Shown: piece by piece, positions 26,892 to 36,943 of the stretch
Layout of the letters: every line of letters starts with the position of its first letter
Position numbering within the stretch: position 1 is the first letter of the stretch
NCBI RefSeq assembly: GCF_008932115.1
Contig: NZ_CP044543.1
Span: 4,036,501 to 4,100,500, forward strand
Reading direction: 5' to 3'
Source: Bradyrhizobium betae
GTDB lineage: Bacteria > Pseudomonadota > Alphaproteobacteria > Rhizobiales > Xanthobacteraceae
DNA length: 64,000 nt
Notes under the pieces: generated by a model
The model's input: only the letters and a program-made list of their open reading frames with translations
Told to the model about the DNA's origin: nothing
The model's database searches: none
Program-made: the position numbers and the translations under genes

Positions 26892-28217
26892 TCAATGTCC
26901 CGCGACCGGCTCCGCCGCCGTGTCATAAGTTGTCACCGCCCTGCCGCCGCCGCGATAGACGACAAGCGCGGCGATGATGCCGAGCGCGGCCGCGAACATC
27001 AGCCAGAGACCGGGCGCGGCCTTGTTGCCGGTGTAGTCGATCAGCAGGGTCGAGGCGAACGGCGTGAAGGTGCCGAACAGCGCAGCCGCAAGCGCGAACG
27101 CCAGCGAGAAGCAGGTCGTACGCACATGCGCCGGCACGATCTCGACCAGCGCGCCGAGCATGGTGCCGCTGTACATGCCGAAATAGAACGAGAACATCAT
27201 CTCGACCGCGAGCAGCTTGCCGAAGGTCGGGGCTGCCACCAGCCAGCTCAGCGCCGGGTAGGCGGTGAGCAGCGCCAGGGTGGCGATGCCGACCAGCACC
27301 GGCTTGCGGCCGATCCGGTCCGACAGCGCGCCGCCGACCGGATTCCAGAAGAAGTTGGTGACGGCGACGAGCAGCGTCACCAGCAGCGCATCCTGCGACG
27401 ACAGCTTCAGCACGGTCTTGCCGAAGGTCGGCGTGTACACGGTGACGAAGTAGAACGTCGTCGTGGTCAGGATCGCGATCATCATGCCGAGCAGCACGAT
27501 GCGCCAGTTGGCGAGCGCGGAGGCGAACACTTCGTTCGCGCTCGGGTGCTTCTTCATGGCGAGGAAGGCCGGTGTTTCCTCCAGCGTGCGCCGCAGGAAG
27601 AAGATCAGGGGAATGATCAGGCAGCCAACGAAGAACGGAATGCGCCAGCCCCAGGCGGCCACGGTGTCGGCCGGCATCACCTCGGAGAGGAGGAAGCCGA
27701 GGATCGACGCCACGAAGATCGCGACCTGCTGGCTCGATGACTGGAACGAGGTGTAGAAGCCGCGATTGCCGGGCGTCGAGATCTCCGCGAGATACACCGA
27801 CACGCCGCCGAGCTCGACTCCGGCGGAGAAGCCCTGCAGCAGGCGGCCGATCAGCACGATGACCGGCGCCGCGATGCCGATGGTCGCATAGCTCGGGCAG
27901 AACGCGATCACCACGGTGCCGATGGCCATGATGCCGAGCGTGACGATCAGGCCCTGGCGGCGGCCGATGCGGTCGATATAGGCCCCGAGCACGATCGCGC
28001 CGACGGGCCGCATCAGGGCGCCGAGCCAGAACACACCAAACGTATTGAGCAGCGACGCCGTCTCGTTGGTGGAGGGGAAGAACGCCTTGCCGATGGCCGC
28101 GGCGTAGAAGCCGAACAGGAAGAAGTCGAACTGCTCGAGGAAATTGCCCGAAGTGGCACGCAGGATCGCGCCGATGCGCGACTTGATTTCGGGCGGATTG
28201 GTTGCTGGTCCAGCCAT
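26892..28217 (-). CDS. MFS transporter, metabolite:H+ symporter (MHS) type
   Basis: A 441-residue inner-membrane carrier with about 12 membrane helices. [16 protein letters not shown] in helix 1 and the loop [12 protein letters not shown] and DRIGRKPVL repeats are typical of the MHS branch, which carries organic acids such as citrate or related metabolites. I set the start at 28217 (AGGGAG upstream) because the 37 extra residues of the longer frame are not conserved-looking. It is downstream of, and co-directional with, a LysR gene. It may import the substrate of the convergent amidohydrolase operon. Confidence 0.9.
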   Translation of the reverse strand: MAGPATNPPEIKSRIGAILRATSGNFLEQFDFFLFGFYAAAIGKAFFPSTNETASLLNTFGVFWLGALMRPVGAIVLGAYIDRIGRRQGLIVTLGIMAIGTVVIAFCPSYATIGIAAPVIVLIGRLLQGFSAGVELGGVSVYLAEISTPGNRGFYTSFQSSSQQVAIFVASILGFLLSEVMPADTVAAWGWRIPFFVGCLIIPLIFFLRRTLEETPAFLAMKKHPSANEVFASALANWRIVLLGMMIAILTTTTFYFVTVYTPTFGKTVLKLSSQDALLVTLLVAVTNFFWNPVGGALSDRIGRKPVLVGIATLALLTAYPALSWLVAAPTFGKLLAVEMMFSFYFGMYSGTMLGALVEIVPAHVRTTCFSLAFALAAALFGTFTPFASTLLIDYTGNKAAPGLWLMFAAALGIIAALVVYRGGGRAVTTYDTAAEPVAGH

Positions 28218-28357
28218 GACGTTACTCCCTGAAGACGCGGCCGGACCGGAACTCATTTCACGGCAAGGCGACAGATTGATGCTGTGACAATCTGTCCTAC
28301 CCCTCTCGCGCAGGGCGCGGCGAGTCAACCGATTTTGCTAGGGAAGCTGATGATTTC

Positions 28358-29257
28358 TCAGGCTTTATTCTGCGTTGCCGCAATCATCCAAGCGCGGAAC
28401 GCGGACAGCTTCGGGGCCTCGCGGCGGCCCTCCGGGGCGACCAGGTAGAAGCCGGCATCGGCCGGCAGCGCGATCTTGAAGGGCACCACGAGCCGGCCCT
28501 TGGCGATGTCGTCCTGGACGTAGGAGGTCCGGCCCATCGCCACGCCGATGCCGTCGATCGCGGCCTGGATGGTCATGAAGATCATGTCGAAGGTGATGCC
28601 GGGCTGCCTGGCAATATCGACCGGCAGCCCCGCCGCGGTCAGCCACAGCCGCCAATCGTCGCTGTTGGCGTTGGAGGTGTGCAGCAGCGGATAGCCTCGG
28701 AGATCCTCGGGCTTCCGCAACGGCTTGTCGCCGCGCAGCAGCGACGGGCTGCACACCGGAAACAGCTCGTCGGCCATCAGCCAGTCGGCGCGCAGGCCCG
28801 GCCATTGGCCGCGGCCGTAGCGGATCGCGGCATCGACATTGTCGCGCTGGAAGTCGACCAGGCTGGTCGACGTGGTGATGCGGACGTCGATGCCGGGATG
28901 CTGTTCCTGGAAATCGGTCAGCCGCGGCAGCAGCCATTTTGCCGCGAGCGAGGCCAGCGTCGAGACGGTCAACACCTTGTCGTCGTCCTTGCGCAGCAGC
29001 CGGTCGGTGGCGAGGCGGAGGTCGTTGAAGGCGGCGCGGACGCCCGGCAGGTAGTCGCGCGCCTCCGGCGTCAACGCCAGTGCGCGGTTCTGCCGGATGA
29101 ACAGGCGGATGCCGAGCTCTTCCTCGAGCCTGCGGATCTGATGGCTGATCGCGGTCTGCGTCACGTTCAGCTCGCTTGCGGCCAGCGTGAAGCTGAGATG
29201 GCGCGCGGCGGCTTCGAAAGCCCGCAATCCGTTCAGGGAGGGCAATCTGGCAGTCAT
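28358..29257 (-). CDS. LysR-family transcriptional regulator (GcvA-like)
   Basis: A 299-residue regulator. Winged helix-turn-helix at residues about 7-66 (FEAAARHLSFTLAASELNVTQTAISHQIRRLEEELG), then a ligand-binding domain (about 93-295). It lies 140 bp upstream of the MFS carrier gene in the same direction and probably controls it, and perhaps itself. The co-inducer is unknown. Confidence 0.9.
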   Translation of the reverse strand: MTARLPSLNGLRAFEAAARHLSFTLAASELNVTQTAISHQIRRLEEELGIRLFIRQNRALALTPEARDYLPGVRAAFNDLRLATDRLLRKDDDKVLTVSTLASLAAKWLLPRLTDFQEQHPGIDVRITTSTSLVDFQRDNVDAAIRYGRGQWPGLRADWLMADELFPVCSPSLLRGDKPLRKPEDLRGYPLLHTSNANSDDWRLWLTAAGLPVDIARQPGITFDMIFMTIQAAIDGIGVAMGRTSYVQDDIAKGRLVVPFKIALPADAGFYLVAPEGRREAPKLSAFRAWMIAATQNKA

Positions 29258-29367
29258 CTGGCAGCAGGATACATGACGTTATTTCATGCGAAAGGGTACA
29301 AATTGTCGTTTGTCGCAGTGCACTCAGAGGCAGATATTCGCAGGCAAGTTAGCTCAAGGAGCTGAAA

Positions 29368-29571
29368 ATGTCCATTTTGACCCAGAATTCAGTGACAAAT
29401 CATCATGCGTCTGGCCTGCTCTCCCAGATCGGGGAGACCCTGCATGTCTGGCACGAGCGCTATCGTAACAGGCGTGAACTGACCCACTGGACGGCCCGCG
29501 ATCTGCACGACGTCGGCCTGTCCTGGACCGACATTGCCTACGAGGCTGACAAACCCTTCTGGCGGGCCTGA
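29368..29571 (+). CDS. DUF1127 small protein
   Basis: A 67-residue protein ending in the DUF1127 pattern (WTARDLHDVGLSWTDIAYEADKPFWRA). Short basic DUF1127 proteins have been linked to RNA turnover and phosphate or carbon responses in other alphaproteobacteria. It starts 110 bp from the divergent LysR gene and precedes a GNAT gene. Confidence 0.82.
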   Translation: MSILTQNSVTNHHASGLLSQIGETLHVWHERYRNRRELTHWTARDLHDVGLSWTDIAYEADKPFWRA

Positions 29572-29640
29572 TTGGCCGCCAGGCCGGCGCCGCCTGACTG
29601 TGGGGGCGCCGGCGGTCCCTTTCTGTCTTGGGCACGTGTC

Positions 29641-30264
29641 ATGAACACTCTCCGCCTGGAAGACCTGAAGCAATATTCGGACACGCTGCATACCAGGGAC
29701 GGCGGGGCACTCAACGTCCGTTTCGTCGAGCCGCGCGACACCGAGGAGCTTCAGCACTATTTTCGCTCGCTCACGACGCGGTCCCGCTACAACCGCTTCT
29801 TCGGCGCGATCAGCGAATTGCCGAAGGGCCTGCTGAGCGAATTCCTGGATGTCGGCGGGCGCGAACGCTTCACCGTGGTTGCGACCAAATTGGTCGACGG
29901 CTTCGAGACCATCGTCGCCGAAGCGCGCTATGCCTTCCATGCCGAGACCGCGACGCTGGAGTTCGGCCTGTCGGTCGATGACCGCTGGCAGGGCCACGGC
30001 ATCGCCACTGCGCTCATGAAGAATCTGGAATGCCGCGCGGCTGCGCTCGGCGCCGAGCATCTGTTCGGCGACACGCTGCGCGCCAACGACACCATGATTT
30101 CGCTCGCGCGCAAATCCGGCTTCGCCTTCGTCAATCATCCCGATGACTGGAAGTTGGTGCGCTTCGACAAGGAAATCAGCGTCGCACCGAAAGACATTCC
30201 CTGCGCGAGCTGGCGCCTCGCCGCCCTTTCCCGTCAGGCCGAAAGCCCCTCAGCCTCGGCCTGA
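29641..30264 (+). CDS. GNAT-family N-acetyltransferase
   Basis: A 207-residue protein with a GNAT core; the acetyl-CoA loop is seen in DRWQGHGIATALM, followed by the helix and ANDTMISLARKSGF, a common GNAT C-terminal element. ATG 29641 was preferred to the upstream frame start because the extra segment is Pro/Gly-rich intergenic sequence. The acceptor is unknown. Confidence 0.82.
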   Translation: MNTLRLEDLKQYSDTLHTRDGGALNVRFVEPRDTEELQHYFRSLTTRSRYNRFFGAISELPKGLLSEFLDVGGRERFTVVATKLVDGFETIVAEARYAFHAETATLEFGLSVDDRWQGHGIATALMKNLECRAAALGAEHLFGDTLRANDTMISLARKSGFAFVNHPDDWKLVRFDKEISVAPKDIPCASWRLAALSRQAESPSASA

Positions 30265-30324
30265 CGCCACTGCGAGCCCGGCCTGGTCATCCAGAGCCGG
30301 GCATTTTTTTGCGCTCACACCCCG

Positions 30325-30480
30325 TCATCCTGAGGTGCGAGACGCGCGGAGCAACGCGCCGCGCGGGGAGCCTCGAAGGATGAGCGGCCCCGCTGCTTCC
30401 CTGGCATTCGCATCTCGGCAGCCACAGACGGGCTGTCGCCCTTCGAGGGCCGCTGAAGAAGCGGCTACCTCAGGGTGACG
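30325..30480. repeat. Dispersed palindromic repeat (TCATCCTGAGG type)
   Basis: The ends GTCATCCTGAGGTGC and the mirrored CCTCAGGGTGACGG form the outer stem, with inner GCCTCGAAGG/CCTTCGAGGGC pairing. It occupies most of the gap between the GNAT gene and the convergent enoyl-CoA hydratase gene. Confidence 0.75.
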
Positions 30481-30500
30481 GTCAGCGATTGGCGAATGCC

Positions 30501-31331
30501 CTACTTCCCCGTGAACACCGCTTTCCGCTTCTCGATGAACGCCTGCACCGCTTCCTTGTGATCGGCGGTCGTGGTCAGGCGGATCAGCCGCTCGGCTTCG
30601 TGGTCGCGCGCGGTCTCGAAATCGAACAGCAGGGCTTCGTCGAGATTGTCCTTCATGTAGCGCAGCGCGAGGCGCGGGCCTTCGGCGAGCGACTTTGCCA
30701 GGGCGAATGCTTCGGCTTGCAGCTTGTCGTCGGGGACGACGCGGTTGACGAGGCCGATGGTTTCGGCCCGCGCGGCGTCGACGCGATCGCCGGTGAACAG
30801 CAGCTCGCGCGCCCGGGCGGTGCCGACCAGGCGCGTCAGCAGCCAGGCGATGCCGTAATCGCCGGAGAGCGCGATGCGGGCATAGCCGGTGGCGACGAAG
30901 GCCGATTGCGCGGCGATGCGGATGTCGCAGGCCATCGCGATGGCAAGCCCCGCGCCGACCGCGGGTCCGGGCAGGGCGGCGATGGTCGGCTTGCGTACCG
31001 AGACCAGCGCGCCGGTCAGCAGCCGCTGCCGCTCCTGGAGATCGGCGACCTTGTCGTCGAACGACATTTCAAGCTTCTTCGGGTCGCGATGCGCGCCCAT
31101 GCCCTTGACGTTGCCGCCGGCGCAGAACGCGTCGCCCGCGCCGGTGAGCAGCAGCGCGCCGACATCGGGACTCTCGCCGCAGGTCCGGATCATCGAGCGC
31201 AGCGCGGGCGTCAGCGTATCCGACAGCGAGTTACGCGCCTCCGGCCGGTTCAGCGTGATCACCGCGACACGGTCGCGGATGACGCAGAGCAGTTCATTGG
31301 TGCCGGTGTCGATGGTCGTTTCCGTGGTCAT
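30501..31331 (-). CDS. Enoyl-CoA hydratase/isomerase family protein
   Basis: A 276-residue crotonase-fold enzyme. Oxyanion-hole segments are GDAFCAGGNVKGMG and GPAVGAGLAIAMACDIR. At the catalytic Glu position the sequence has Asp (ALSGDYGIAWLLTRLVG), a feature of PaaG-type isomerases, so isomerase rather than hydratase activity is possible. Part of a set of fatty/aromatic acyl-CoA genes with the SDR and the acyl-CoA dehydrogenase beyond. Confidence 0.87.
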   Translation of the reverse strand: MTTETTIDTGTNELLCVIRDRVAVITLNRPEARNSLSDTLTPALRSMIRTCGESPDVGALLLTGAGDAFCAGGNVKGMGAHRDPKKLEMSFDDKVADLQERQRLLTGALVSVRKPTIAALPGPAVGAGLAIAMACDIRIAAQSAFVATGYARIALSGDYGIAWLLTRLVGTARARELLFTGDRVDAARAETIGLVNRVVPDDKLQAEAFALAKSLAEGPRLALRYMKDNLDEALLFDFETARDHEAERLIRLTTTADHKEAVQAFIEKRKAVFTGK

Positions 31332-31349
31332 TGTCGCTCCCTAATCTTG

Positions 31350-31437
31350 TAGGGTGGGCAAAGCGAAGCGTGCCCACCATTCCTGCTTCCGTGGCGTCAA
31401 TGGTGGGCACGGCGCTTTGCGCCTTTGCCCACCCTAC
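31350..31437. repeat. Dispersed palindromic repeat, family C (copy 1)
   Basis: TAGGGTGGGCAAAGCGAAGC at one end and TTTGCCCACCCTA at the other, with an inner TGCCCACCAT/ATGGTGGGCA pair. The second copy is at 43494-43582. It sits between two co-directional minus-strand genes. Confidence 0.88.
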
Positions 31438-31449
31438 GGCAGTCACGTC

Positions 31450-32151
31450 TTAAAACGTCTCCACCCAGGGCCGCAGCTCCAGCTCCCAGCTCCAGGCACT
31501 GCGCGGCTGCTGCAGCACGTTCCAATAGCTCTCCGCGATCGCGTCGGGATCGAGCATCGAATCCGGCTTGTCAGGTGCTTCCGTGCGTGTCTCGCTCTTG
31601 ATGCCGCCGTCGATGACGAAATGCGCGACATGGATGCCTTGCGGCGACAATTCGCGCGCCAGGCTCTGCGCGAGTCCGCGCAACGCGAACTTGCCCATCG
31701 CGAAGGAGGCGGATTGCGCGTAGCCCTTGACGCTGGCCGAAGCGCCGGTGAACAGGATCGCGCCAGACTTGTTCGGCAGCATGCGCTTGGCCGCCTGCTG
31801 CGCCACCAGGAAGCCGCCATAGGCGCTGATCGCGATCGCCTGGGCCACATCGGCCGGTACGAGGTCGACGAACGGCCCGCGCGTGCGGCCGCTGGCGTTG
31901 TAGACGACCAGATCGGGCGTGCCGATCTCGCGCTCGACCAGCCCGAACAGGCGCTCGACCTCCTCCGGTTCGGTGGCGTTGCAGGCATAGGCTTTTGCGT
32001 CGGTCTCGCTGCACAGCGCGCCGAGCTTTTCGATCTTGCGAGCGGCCAGCGCGACACGGATGCCCTGGGCGGACAGCAGCCGCGCCAGCGAGGCGCTCAG
32101 GCCTGCGCCGGCGCCGACGATGAGTGCGATCTTGTATTTCGGATGGTCCAT
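31450..32151 (-). CDS. Atypical SDR with Phe in place of catalytic Tyr
   Basis: A 233-residue Rossmann-fold protein. The cofactor loop is GAGAGLS, and YNAS replaces the usual NNAG. The active-site Tyr of YxxxK is Phe (SASFAMGKFALRG); the Lys is kept. This matches the classical-SDR subgroup (SDR_c10) defined by a Phe at that site, so normal dehydrogenase chemistry is doubtful. Encoded just downstream of a family C repeat and divergent from the acyl-CoA dehydrogenase. Confidence 0.85.
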   Translation of the reverse strand: MDHPKYKIALIVGAGAGLSASLARLLSAQGIRVALAARKIEKLGALCSETDAKAYACNATEPEEVERLFGLVEREIGTPDLVVYNASGRTRGPFVDLVPADVAQAIAISAYGGFLVAQQAAKRMLPNKSGAILFTGASASVKGYAQSASFAMGKFALRGLAQSLARELSPQGIHVAHFVIDGGIKSETRTEAPDKPDSMLDPDAIAESYWNVLQQPRSAWSWELELRPWVETF

Positions 32152-32395
32152 GACGTGGTCCCTCGAGGATCAGGAGCCGCTGATCTATGCATGCCGCGCG
32201 CGAACAGCCAGCGGGGGCATCGAGGAGCATGATCACAATTCCGCAGAGCGAATTGCTCCCTCGCGGCGATCATGCCTCCCTGACAATTTGCGGCTTTATC
32301 CAATCTGTCGGCTGGAGCATGATCGACATCATCCCAAGCGGCAAGCGCAAAACAGCGCAAAATGTCCGCAGGGCGCGGAAACGAAGAGGACGATC

Positions 32396-34180
32396 ATGCA
32401 CAAGCCGGTCACAGCGCAGCCAAACAATGTCGCGGCCGCACCATCCGGCTTGCTGGCGCCCGATACCACTGGCATGAATTTCTATCGCGCCGATCAGGCG
32501 CTGACGGATCTGCTGCGTATCCACCTGCCGGAGCCATTATTCCGTCACATCGAGCCGCACCTCGATCGTCTCGGCGAGCTCGCCGGCGGCCGGCTCGATG
32601 AGTGCGCGCGGCTGGCCGACCGGCATACGCCGGTGCTGCACCAGCGCGACAAGTTCGGCCGCGACGCGCAGTGGATCGAATATCACCCGGCCTATCGCGA
32701 ACTGGAGAACGCCGCATTCGGCGAGTTTGGCATCCACGCGCTCTCGATCCGCAAGGGCATCATGGGCTGGCCGGACAAATATCCGGTGGTGGCAAAACAC
32801 GCCTTCACCTTCCTGTTCAACCAGACCGAGTTCGGCATGGGTTGCCCGATCAACGTCACCGATGGCTGCGCAAAGCTGCTGGCGAATTTCGGCAGCGAGG
32901 CGCTGAAGGCGAAATATCTCGATGGCCTCACCCAGACCGACATGAGCAAGCTGACGCAGGGCGGCCAGTTCATGACCGAGAAGGAAGGCGGCTCGGACGT
33001 CGGCACGCTCACGACGACGGCCGTGCAGGAGGGCGACCATTGGCGCTTGTACGGCGAAAAATGGTTCTGCTCGAATGCCGATGCGAAAGTGGTGATGCTG
33101 CTGGCGCGGCCCGAAGGCGCCGGCCCCGGCACGCGCGGCGTCGGCCTGTTCCTTGTGCCGCGCTTCCTCGACGACGGATCGCAGAACCACTACCGGATCG
33201 TGCGCCTCAAGGACAAGCTCGGCACCCGCTCGATGGCTTCGGGAGAGATCAAGCTCGAAGGCGCGATCGCCTATGCGGTCGGCAAGCTCGATCGCGGCTT
33301 CGTGCAGATGGCCGAGATGGTGAACTCGTCGCGGCTGTCGAACGGCGTCAAATCCACCGCGCTGATGCGCCGCGCCTATCACGACGCGATGACGGTGGCC
33401 AGGAATCGCGTGGTGTTCGGCAGCCGCATCATCGATCTGCCGCTTGGCCGAAGGCAGATGCTGAAGATCATGCTCCCGGTCGAGCAGGCGCTGTCGATGA
33501 GTTTTCTCACCGCCGACGCGCTCGACCGCGCCGAAGCGGGCAGTCAGGACGCAGCCGCGCTGCTGCGCATCCTGACGCCGACGCTGAAATTCCGCGCCAC
33601 GCGCGATGCGCGAAAGGTCTGTGGCGATGCGCTCGAGATGCGCGGCGGCATCGGCTATATCGAGGAATTCGCCACCGCCCGCCTGCTGCGCGACGCGCAT
33701 CTCGGCTCGGTCTGGGAAGGCACCGGCAACATCGTCGCGATCGATGCGCTCCGGCGCGCGGTCGGCCGGCATGGCGCTGAATCCGCGCTATCGGCCGATC
33801 TGCATGCCCGCCTCGACGACAGCGCCTCGGTGCCGCAGGCCTGGCGCGACAATCTGCGCGGCCTCGTCGATCGCGCCGTCGGTTTCGCGCGCGAGGTGGC
33901 CGGGACATCCGAGAACGAGGCCGATGCGCGGCGCGCCACCAGCCTGCTCTACCATGTCGCAAGCGCCGTTGCACTCGCCTGGGAAGCGCATCGCATCCAC
34001 GACATGCGCGGCGATGCGCGCCGGCTGCTGCTGTCGAGGCTGGTCATCGATCATCGCGTGGCGCCGAACGATCCGTTCCGGCTGACGGAAAATGCCGCGC
34101 AAGGGAAGATCGCCGCGCTGCTGCTGGGCGATCGCGAGGCCGGCATGAGCGAGGTTGGCGAACTGGTTCTGGCGGCGTAG
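32396..34180 (+). CDS. AidB-like acyl-CoA dehydrogenase family protein
   Basis: A 594-residue flavoprotein. QFMTEKEGGSDVG, GEKWFCSNADAKVVM, LKDKLGTRSMASGEI and GGIGYIEEFATARLLRDAHLGSVWEGTGNI match the AidB branch. Start chosen at ATG 32396 (GAAGAGGA upstream); the much longer frame to 32036 is antisense to the SDR gene and was discarded. AidB proteins bind DNA and protect against alkylation in E. coli, but many homologues in rhizobia sit among CoA-metabolism genes as here, so an acyl-CoA substrate remains possible. Confidence 0.87.
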   Translation: MHKPVTAQPNNVAAAPSGLLAPDTTGMNFYRADQALTDLLRIHLPEPLFRHIEPHLDRLGELAGGRLDECARLADRHTPVLHQRDKFGRDAQWIEYHPAYRELENAAFGEFGIHALSIRKGIMGWPDKYPVVAKHAFTFLFNQTEFGMGCPINVTDGCAKLLANFGSEALKAKYLDGLTQTDMSKLTQGGQFMTEKEGGSDVGTLTTTAVQEGDHWRLYGEKWFCSNADAKVVMLLARPEGAGPGTRGVGLFLVPRFLDDGSQNHYRIVRLKDKLGTRSMASGEIKLEGAIAYAVGKLDRGFVQMAEMVNSSRLSNGVKSTALMRRAYHDAMTVARNRVVFGSRIIDLPLGRRQMLKIMLPVEQALSMSFLTADALDRAEAGSQDAAALLRILTPTLKFRATRDARKVCGDALEMRGGIGYIEEFATARLLRDAHLGSVWEGTGNIVAIDALRRAVGRHGAESALSADLHARLDDSASVPQAWRDNLRGLVDRAVGFAREVAGTSENEADARRATSLLYHVASAVALAWEAHRIHDMRGDARRLLLSRLVIDHRVAPNDPFRLTENAAQGKIAALLLGDREAGMSEVGELVLAA

Positions 34181-34224
34181 GCTGTGCTCGCGTTCAAACC
34201 AAGAAAAGCGACAGGGAGTGCTCG

Positions 34225-35313
34225 ATGAAGGCCGCCGTCCTCTATGAAGTCAACAAGCCGCTGGTCATCGAGGATGTCAGCCTGCCGAAGCCGGGCCCGC
34301 GCGAGGTCCTGATCCGAACGACGGTGGCCGGTCTCTGCCACTCCGATCTCCATTTCATGGAAGGGCTTTATCCGCATCCGCTGCCCGCGGTGCTCGGGCA
34401 CGAGTCCGCCGGCGTCGTCGAGCAGGTCGGCTCCGACGTGACCTATGTGAAGCCCGGTGACCATGTCGTCACCTGCCTGTCCGTGTTCTGCGGCACCTGC
34501 GATAATTGCACCACCGGCCGCACCGTGCTCTGCACCGACACCACCGTAAAGCTGCTGCCGGGCGTCTCCAACCGGATGCAATGGTCGAAGCCCGAAAAGC
34601 TGCACCAGTTCCTCAACTTGTCGTCCTTCGCCGAGCAGATGCTCGTGCACGAGAACGCCATCGTCAAAATCCGGAAAGAAATGCCGCTCGATCTCGCCGC
34701 GCTGATCGGCTGCGGCGTCATCACCGGATACGGCGCTGTCGTGAACACCGCGAAGGTGACGGCCGGCGAGACCGTGGCGGTGATCGGCTGCGGCGGCGTC
34801 GGCATGGCCGCGATCAACGGCGCGCAGATCGCGGGCGCCGGACGCATCATCGCGATCGACACCAATCCGGCAAAACTCCAGCTCGCCACCAAGCTGGGCG
34901 CCACCGACATCATCAATCCCGCCGATGGCGACGTGGTCAAGCAGGTGCGCGACCTCACCAATGGCGGCGTGCATCATTCCTTCGAGGTGCTCGGCCGCAA
35001 GGAGACCGCCGAGCAGGCGTTCGGTATGCTCGCCTCGGGCGGTACCGCGACCATCGTCGGCATGATCCCGTTCGGCCAGAAGATCGAGCTGCATGGTTTT
35101 GACTTCCTGCGTGAGCGTAGGATCCAGGGCTCGTCGATGGGCTCGAACCATTTCCGTGTCGATATGCCGAGGCTGGTCGATTTCTACCTGCGCGGACGGC
35201 TGCACCTGGAGGACTGGATCTCGGCCAAGCTGAAACTCAGTGAGATCAACGAGGGCTTTGCCAGCATGAAAGCCGGCAAGACGCTGCGCAGCGTGATCGT
35301 GTTCGATAGCTGA
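34225..35313 (+). CDS. Zinc-dependent alcohol dehydrogenase (class III-like)
   Basis: A 362-residue MDR enzyme. Catalytic zinc ligands are Cys38 and His59 (GHESAG), and the structural zinc site is Cys89/92/95/103. The NAD fold carries VIGCGGVGMAAING. It begins 44 bp after the AidB-like gene and is likely co-transcribed. It would oxidise an alcohol or reduce an aldehyde; the substrate is unknown. Confidence 0.9.
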   Translation: MKAAVLYEVNKPLVIEDVSLPKPGPREVLIRTTVAGLCHSDLHFMEGLYPHPLPAVLGHESAGVVEQVGSDVTYVKPGDHVVTCLSVFCGTCDNCTTGRTVLCTDTTVKLLPGVSNRMQWSKPEKLHQFLNLSSFAEQMLVHENAIVKIRKEMPLDLAALIGCGVITGYGAVVNTAKVTAGETVAVIGCGGVGMAAINGAQIAGAGRIIAIDTNPAKLQLATKLGATDIINPADGDVVKQVRDLTNGGVHHSFEVLGRKETAEQAFGMLASGGTATIVGMIPFGQKIELHGFDFLRERRIQGSSMGSNHFRVDMPRLVDFYLRGRLHLEDWISAKLKLSEINEGFASMKAGKTLRSVIVFDS

Positions 35314-35324
35314 AGCAACACAGG

Positions 35325-35430
35325 TGTCATCGTCCGCGAAGGCGGGCGATCCAGTACGCCGCGACCGGAGTCGTGTAAGCCAACTACCGCCGCAGAGTAC
35401 TGGATGCCCCGGTCAAGCCGGGGCATGACA
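35325..35430. repeat. Dispersed palindromic repeat, family B (copy 2)
   Basis: TGTCATCGTCCGCGAAGGCG at the left, GCCGGGGCATGACA at the right, CCAGTAC/GTACTGG inside. Same family as 23421-23524. Between convergent genes. Confidence 0.85.
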
Positions 35431-35470
35431 GCCAAATGTGGAGCGCAAGGTCCCGCCTTCGCGGAGAGCT

Positions 35471-36943
35471 TCAATCGTCGAACATCTTCGGCGGCACGAA
35501 CCCGCCAAATTCGCGCTCGATCAGCTCGGCGAGCTTGAGCGGCGTGCGGTCCTCCAGCCACGGGCCGACGATCTGCACGCCGACGGGCAGTCCATTCGGC
35601 GCAAAACTCGTGGGGATCGCGGTCGAAGGCAGGCCGGGCAGCGTTGCGATGCCGGGCCAGACGAGCTGGTCAGTATAGACGTGCTCCTTGCCGTCGATCG
35701 TGATCCGGCGCTTTTCCTGGTCCGGTGAATGGTCGTGCGGATAGGCCGCCGTCGGCATCACCGGGCAGATCACGGCGTCGAACGTCCTGAACAGCTCGCG
35801 CCATTGCGCGCGCAGCCGCGTGCGGCCGGCGTTCGCCATCTGCCAGTCGCGATGGCTGAGCGCGATGCCGCGCAGCCGCTCGGCGCCGAGGCTGGTGTCG
35901 CCTTCCGGCAGCGCCTCGGCCGCCTTCTTCGCGCCGGCATAGACGTCGGGCGGGAAGCCCGCCCCCAGGAACGACAGCAGCATGCGCATATAGAGCCGCG
36001 ACGAGGCCGCGAAATCCGGCAGCAGCGGGCTGCTGCGCTCGATCCTGACGCCTGATCTGGCGAGGTTGTCGGCGAGCGTGTTGATGGTGCCGCGCACCGC
36101 GGTATCGGTCGGCAGCACCGGATCGGTATCGATCACCAGCACACGGAAATCCTTGAATGCCGTGTGTCGTGCGGCCGGCAACTCCAGCCGGTAGGCGAGG
36201 CCGGCATCGATCGGATCGGGCCCGGCCATCACGTCGAGCACCAGCGACAGGTCGGCGGCGCTGCGCGCCATCGGGCCGATCACCGAGAGGTCGCGCTCGA
36301 ACGGCAGGGGCGGCAGCGGCGGCGGGGTGTGGCCCCGCATCGCCACGAGATTGAAGGTCGGCTTGTGTGCATAGACGCCGCAATGAAACGCTGGCACGCG
36401 CAGCGAGCCGCCGATGTCGGAGCCGATCGACAGCGGGCCGTAGCCGGCCGCGAGCGCGGCCGACGAGCCGCCCGAGGATCCGCCGGGCGTGCGGTCGAGA
36501 TCATAGGGGTTGTTGGTGGTGCCGTAGATGTCGTTGTAGCTCTGCCAGTCGCCGAGCCCGAGCGGCACGTTGGTCTTGCCGACAACGACGGTGCCGGCGT
36601 CCTTCACTCGCGTCACCGGCAGCGCGTCTTCCTTGGCGATGAAATCCTTCTGCGCCGGAATGCCCCAGGTCGTCGGCAGGCCCGCGACGTTGTAGGATTC
36701 CTTCACCGTCATGGGCAGGCCGAGCAGCGGCTTTGTTTCGCCGCGCGCCAGCGCCGCATCCGCCGCGCGTGCGGCGTCGAGCGCACGATCGAAATCCCGC
36801 ACGCAGATCGCATTGACCTTGCCGTCGTGCCGTTCGATGCGGTCGATCGCATCCTGCGTGAGTTCGACCGACGAGACCTTCTTCGCGGTCAACGCGGCCG
36901 ACAGCTCGACCGCGCTCTTGTAACTCCATTCCGACTTGGCCAC
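35471..36943 (-). CDS. Amidase-signature family amidase
   Basis: A 490-residue hydrolase with Lys in PMTVKESYNVAG, cis-Ser in PGGSSGGSSAAL and nucleophile Ser in GSDIGGSLRVPAFHCG. I set the start at GTG 36943 because CAGGAG lies six bases upstream; the longer frame reaches into a Pro-rich leader. It is not part of a transporter operon and has no AtzG-like neighbour, so it is a different branch from the enzyme at 15122. Confidence 0.88.
   Translation of the reverse strand: MAKSEWSYKSAVELSAALTAKKVSSVELTQDAIDRIERHDGKVNAICVRDFDRALDAARAADAALARGETKPLLGLPMTVKESYNVAGLPTTWGIPAQKDFIAKEDALPVTRVKDAGTVVVGKTNVPLGLGDWQSYNDIYGTTNNPYDLDRTPGGSSGGSSAALAAGYGPLSIGSDIGGSLRVPAFHCGVYAHKPTFNLVAMRGHTPPPLPPLPFERDLSVIGPMARSAADLSLVLDVMAGPDPIDAGLAYRLELPAARHTAFKDFRVLVIDTDPVLPTDTAVRGTINTLADNLARSGVRIERSSPLLPDFAASSRLYMRMLLSFLGAGFPPDVYAGAKKAAEALPEGDTSLGAERLRGIALSHRDWQMANAGRTRLRAQWRELFRTFDAVICPVMPTAAYPHDHSPDQEKRRITIDGKEHVYTDQLVWPGIATLPGLPSTAIPTSFAPNGLPVGVQIVGPWLEDRTPLKLAELIEREFGGFVPPKMFDD

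Noticed and set aside
32036..32395. A 120-residue N-terminal extension of the AidB-like protein
   Set aside because: It lies partly antisense to the SDR gene, lacks family similarity, and a good ribosome site precedes the ATG at 32396.
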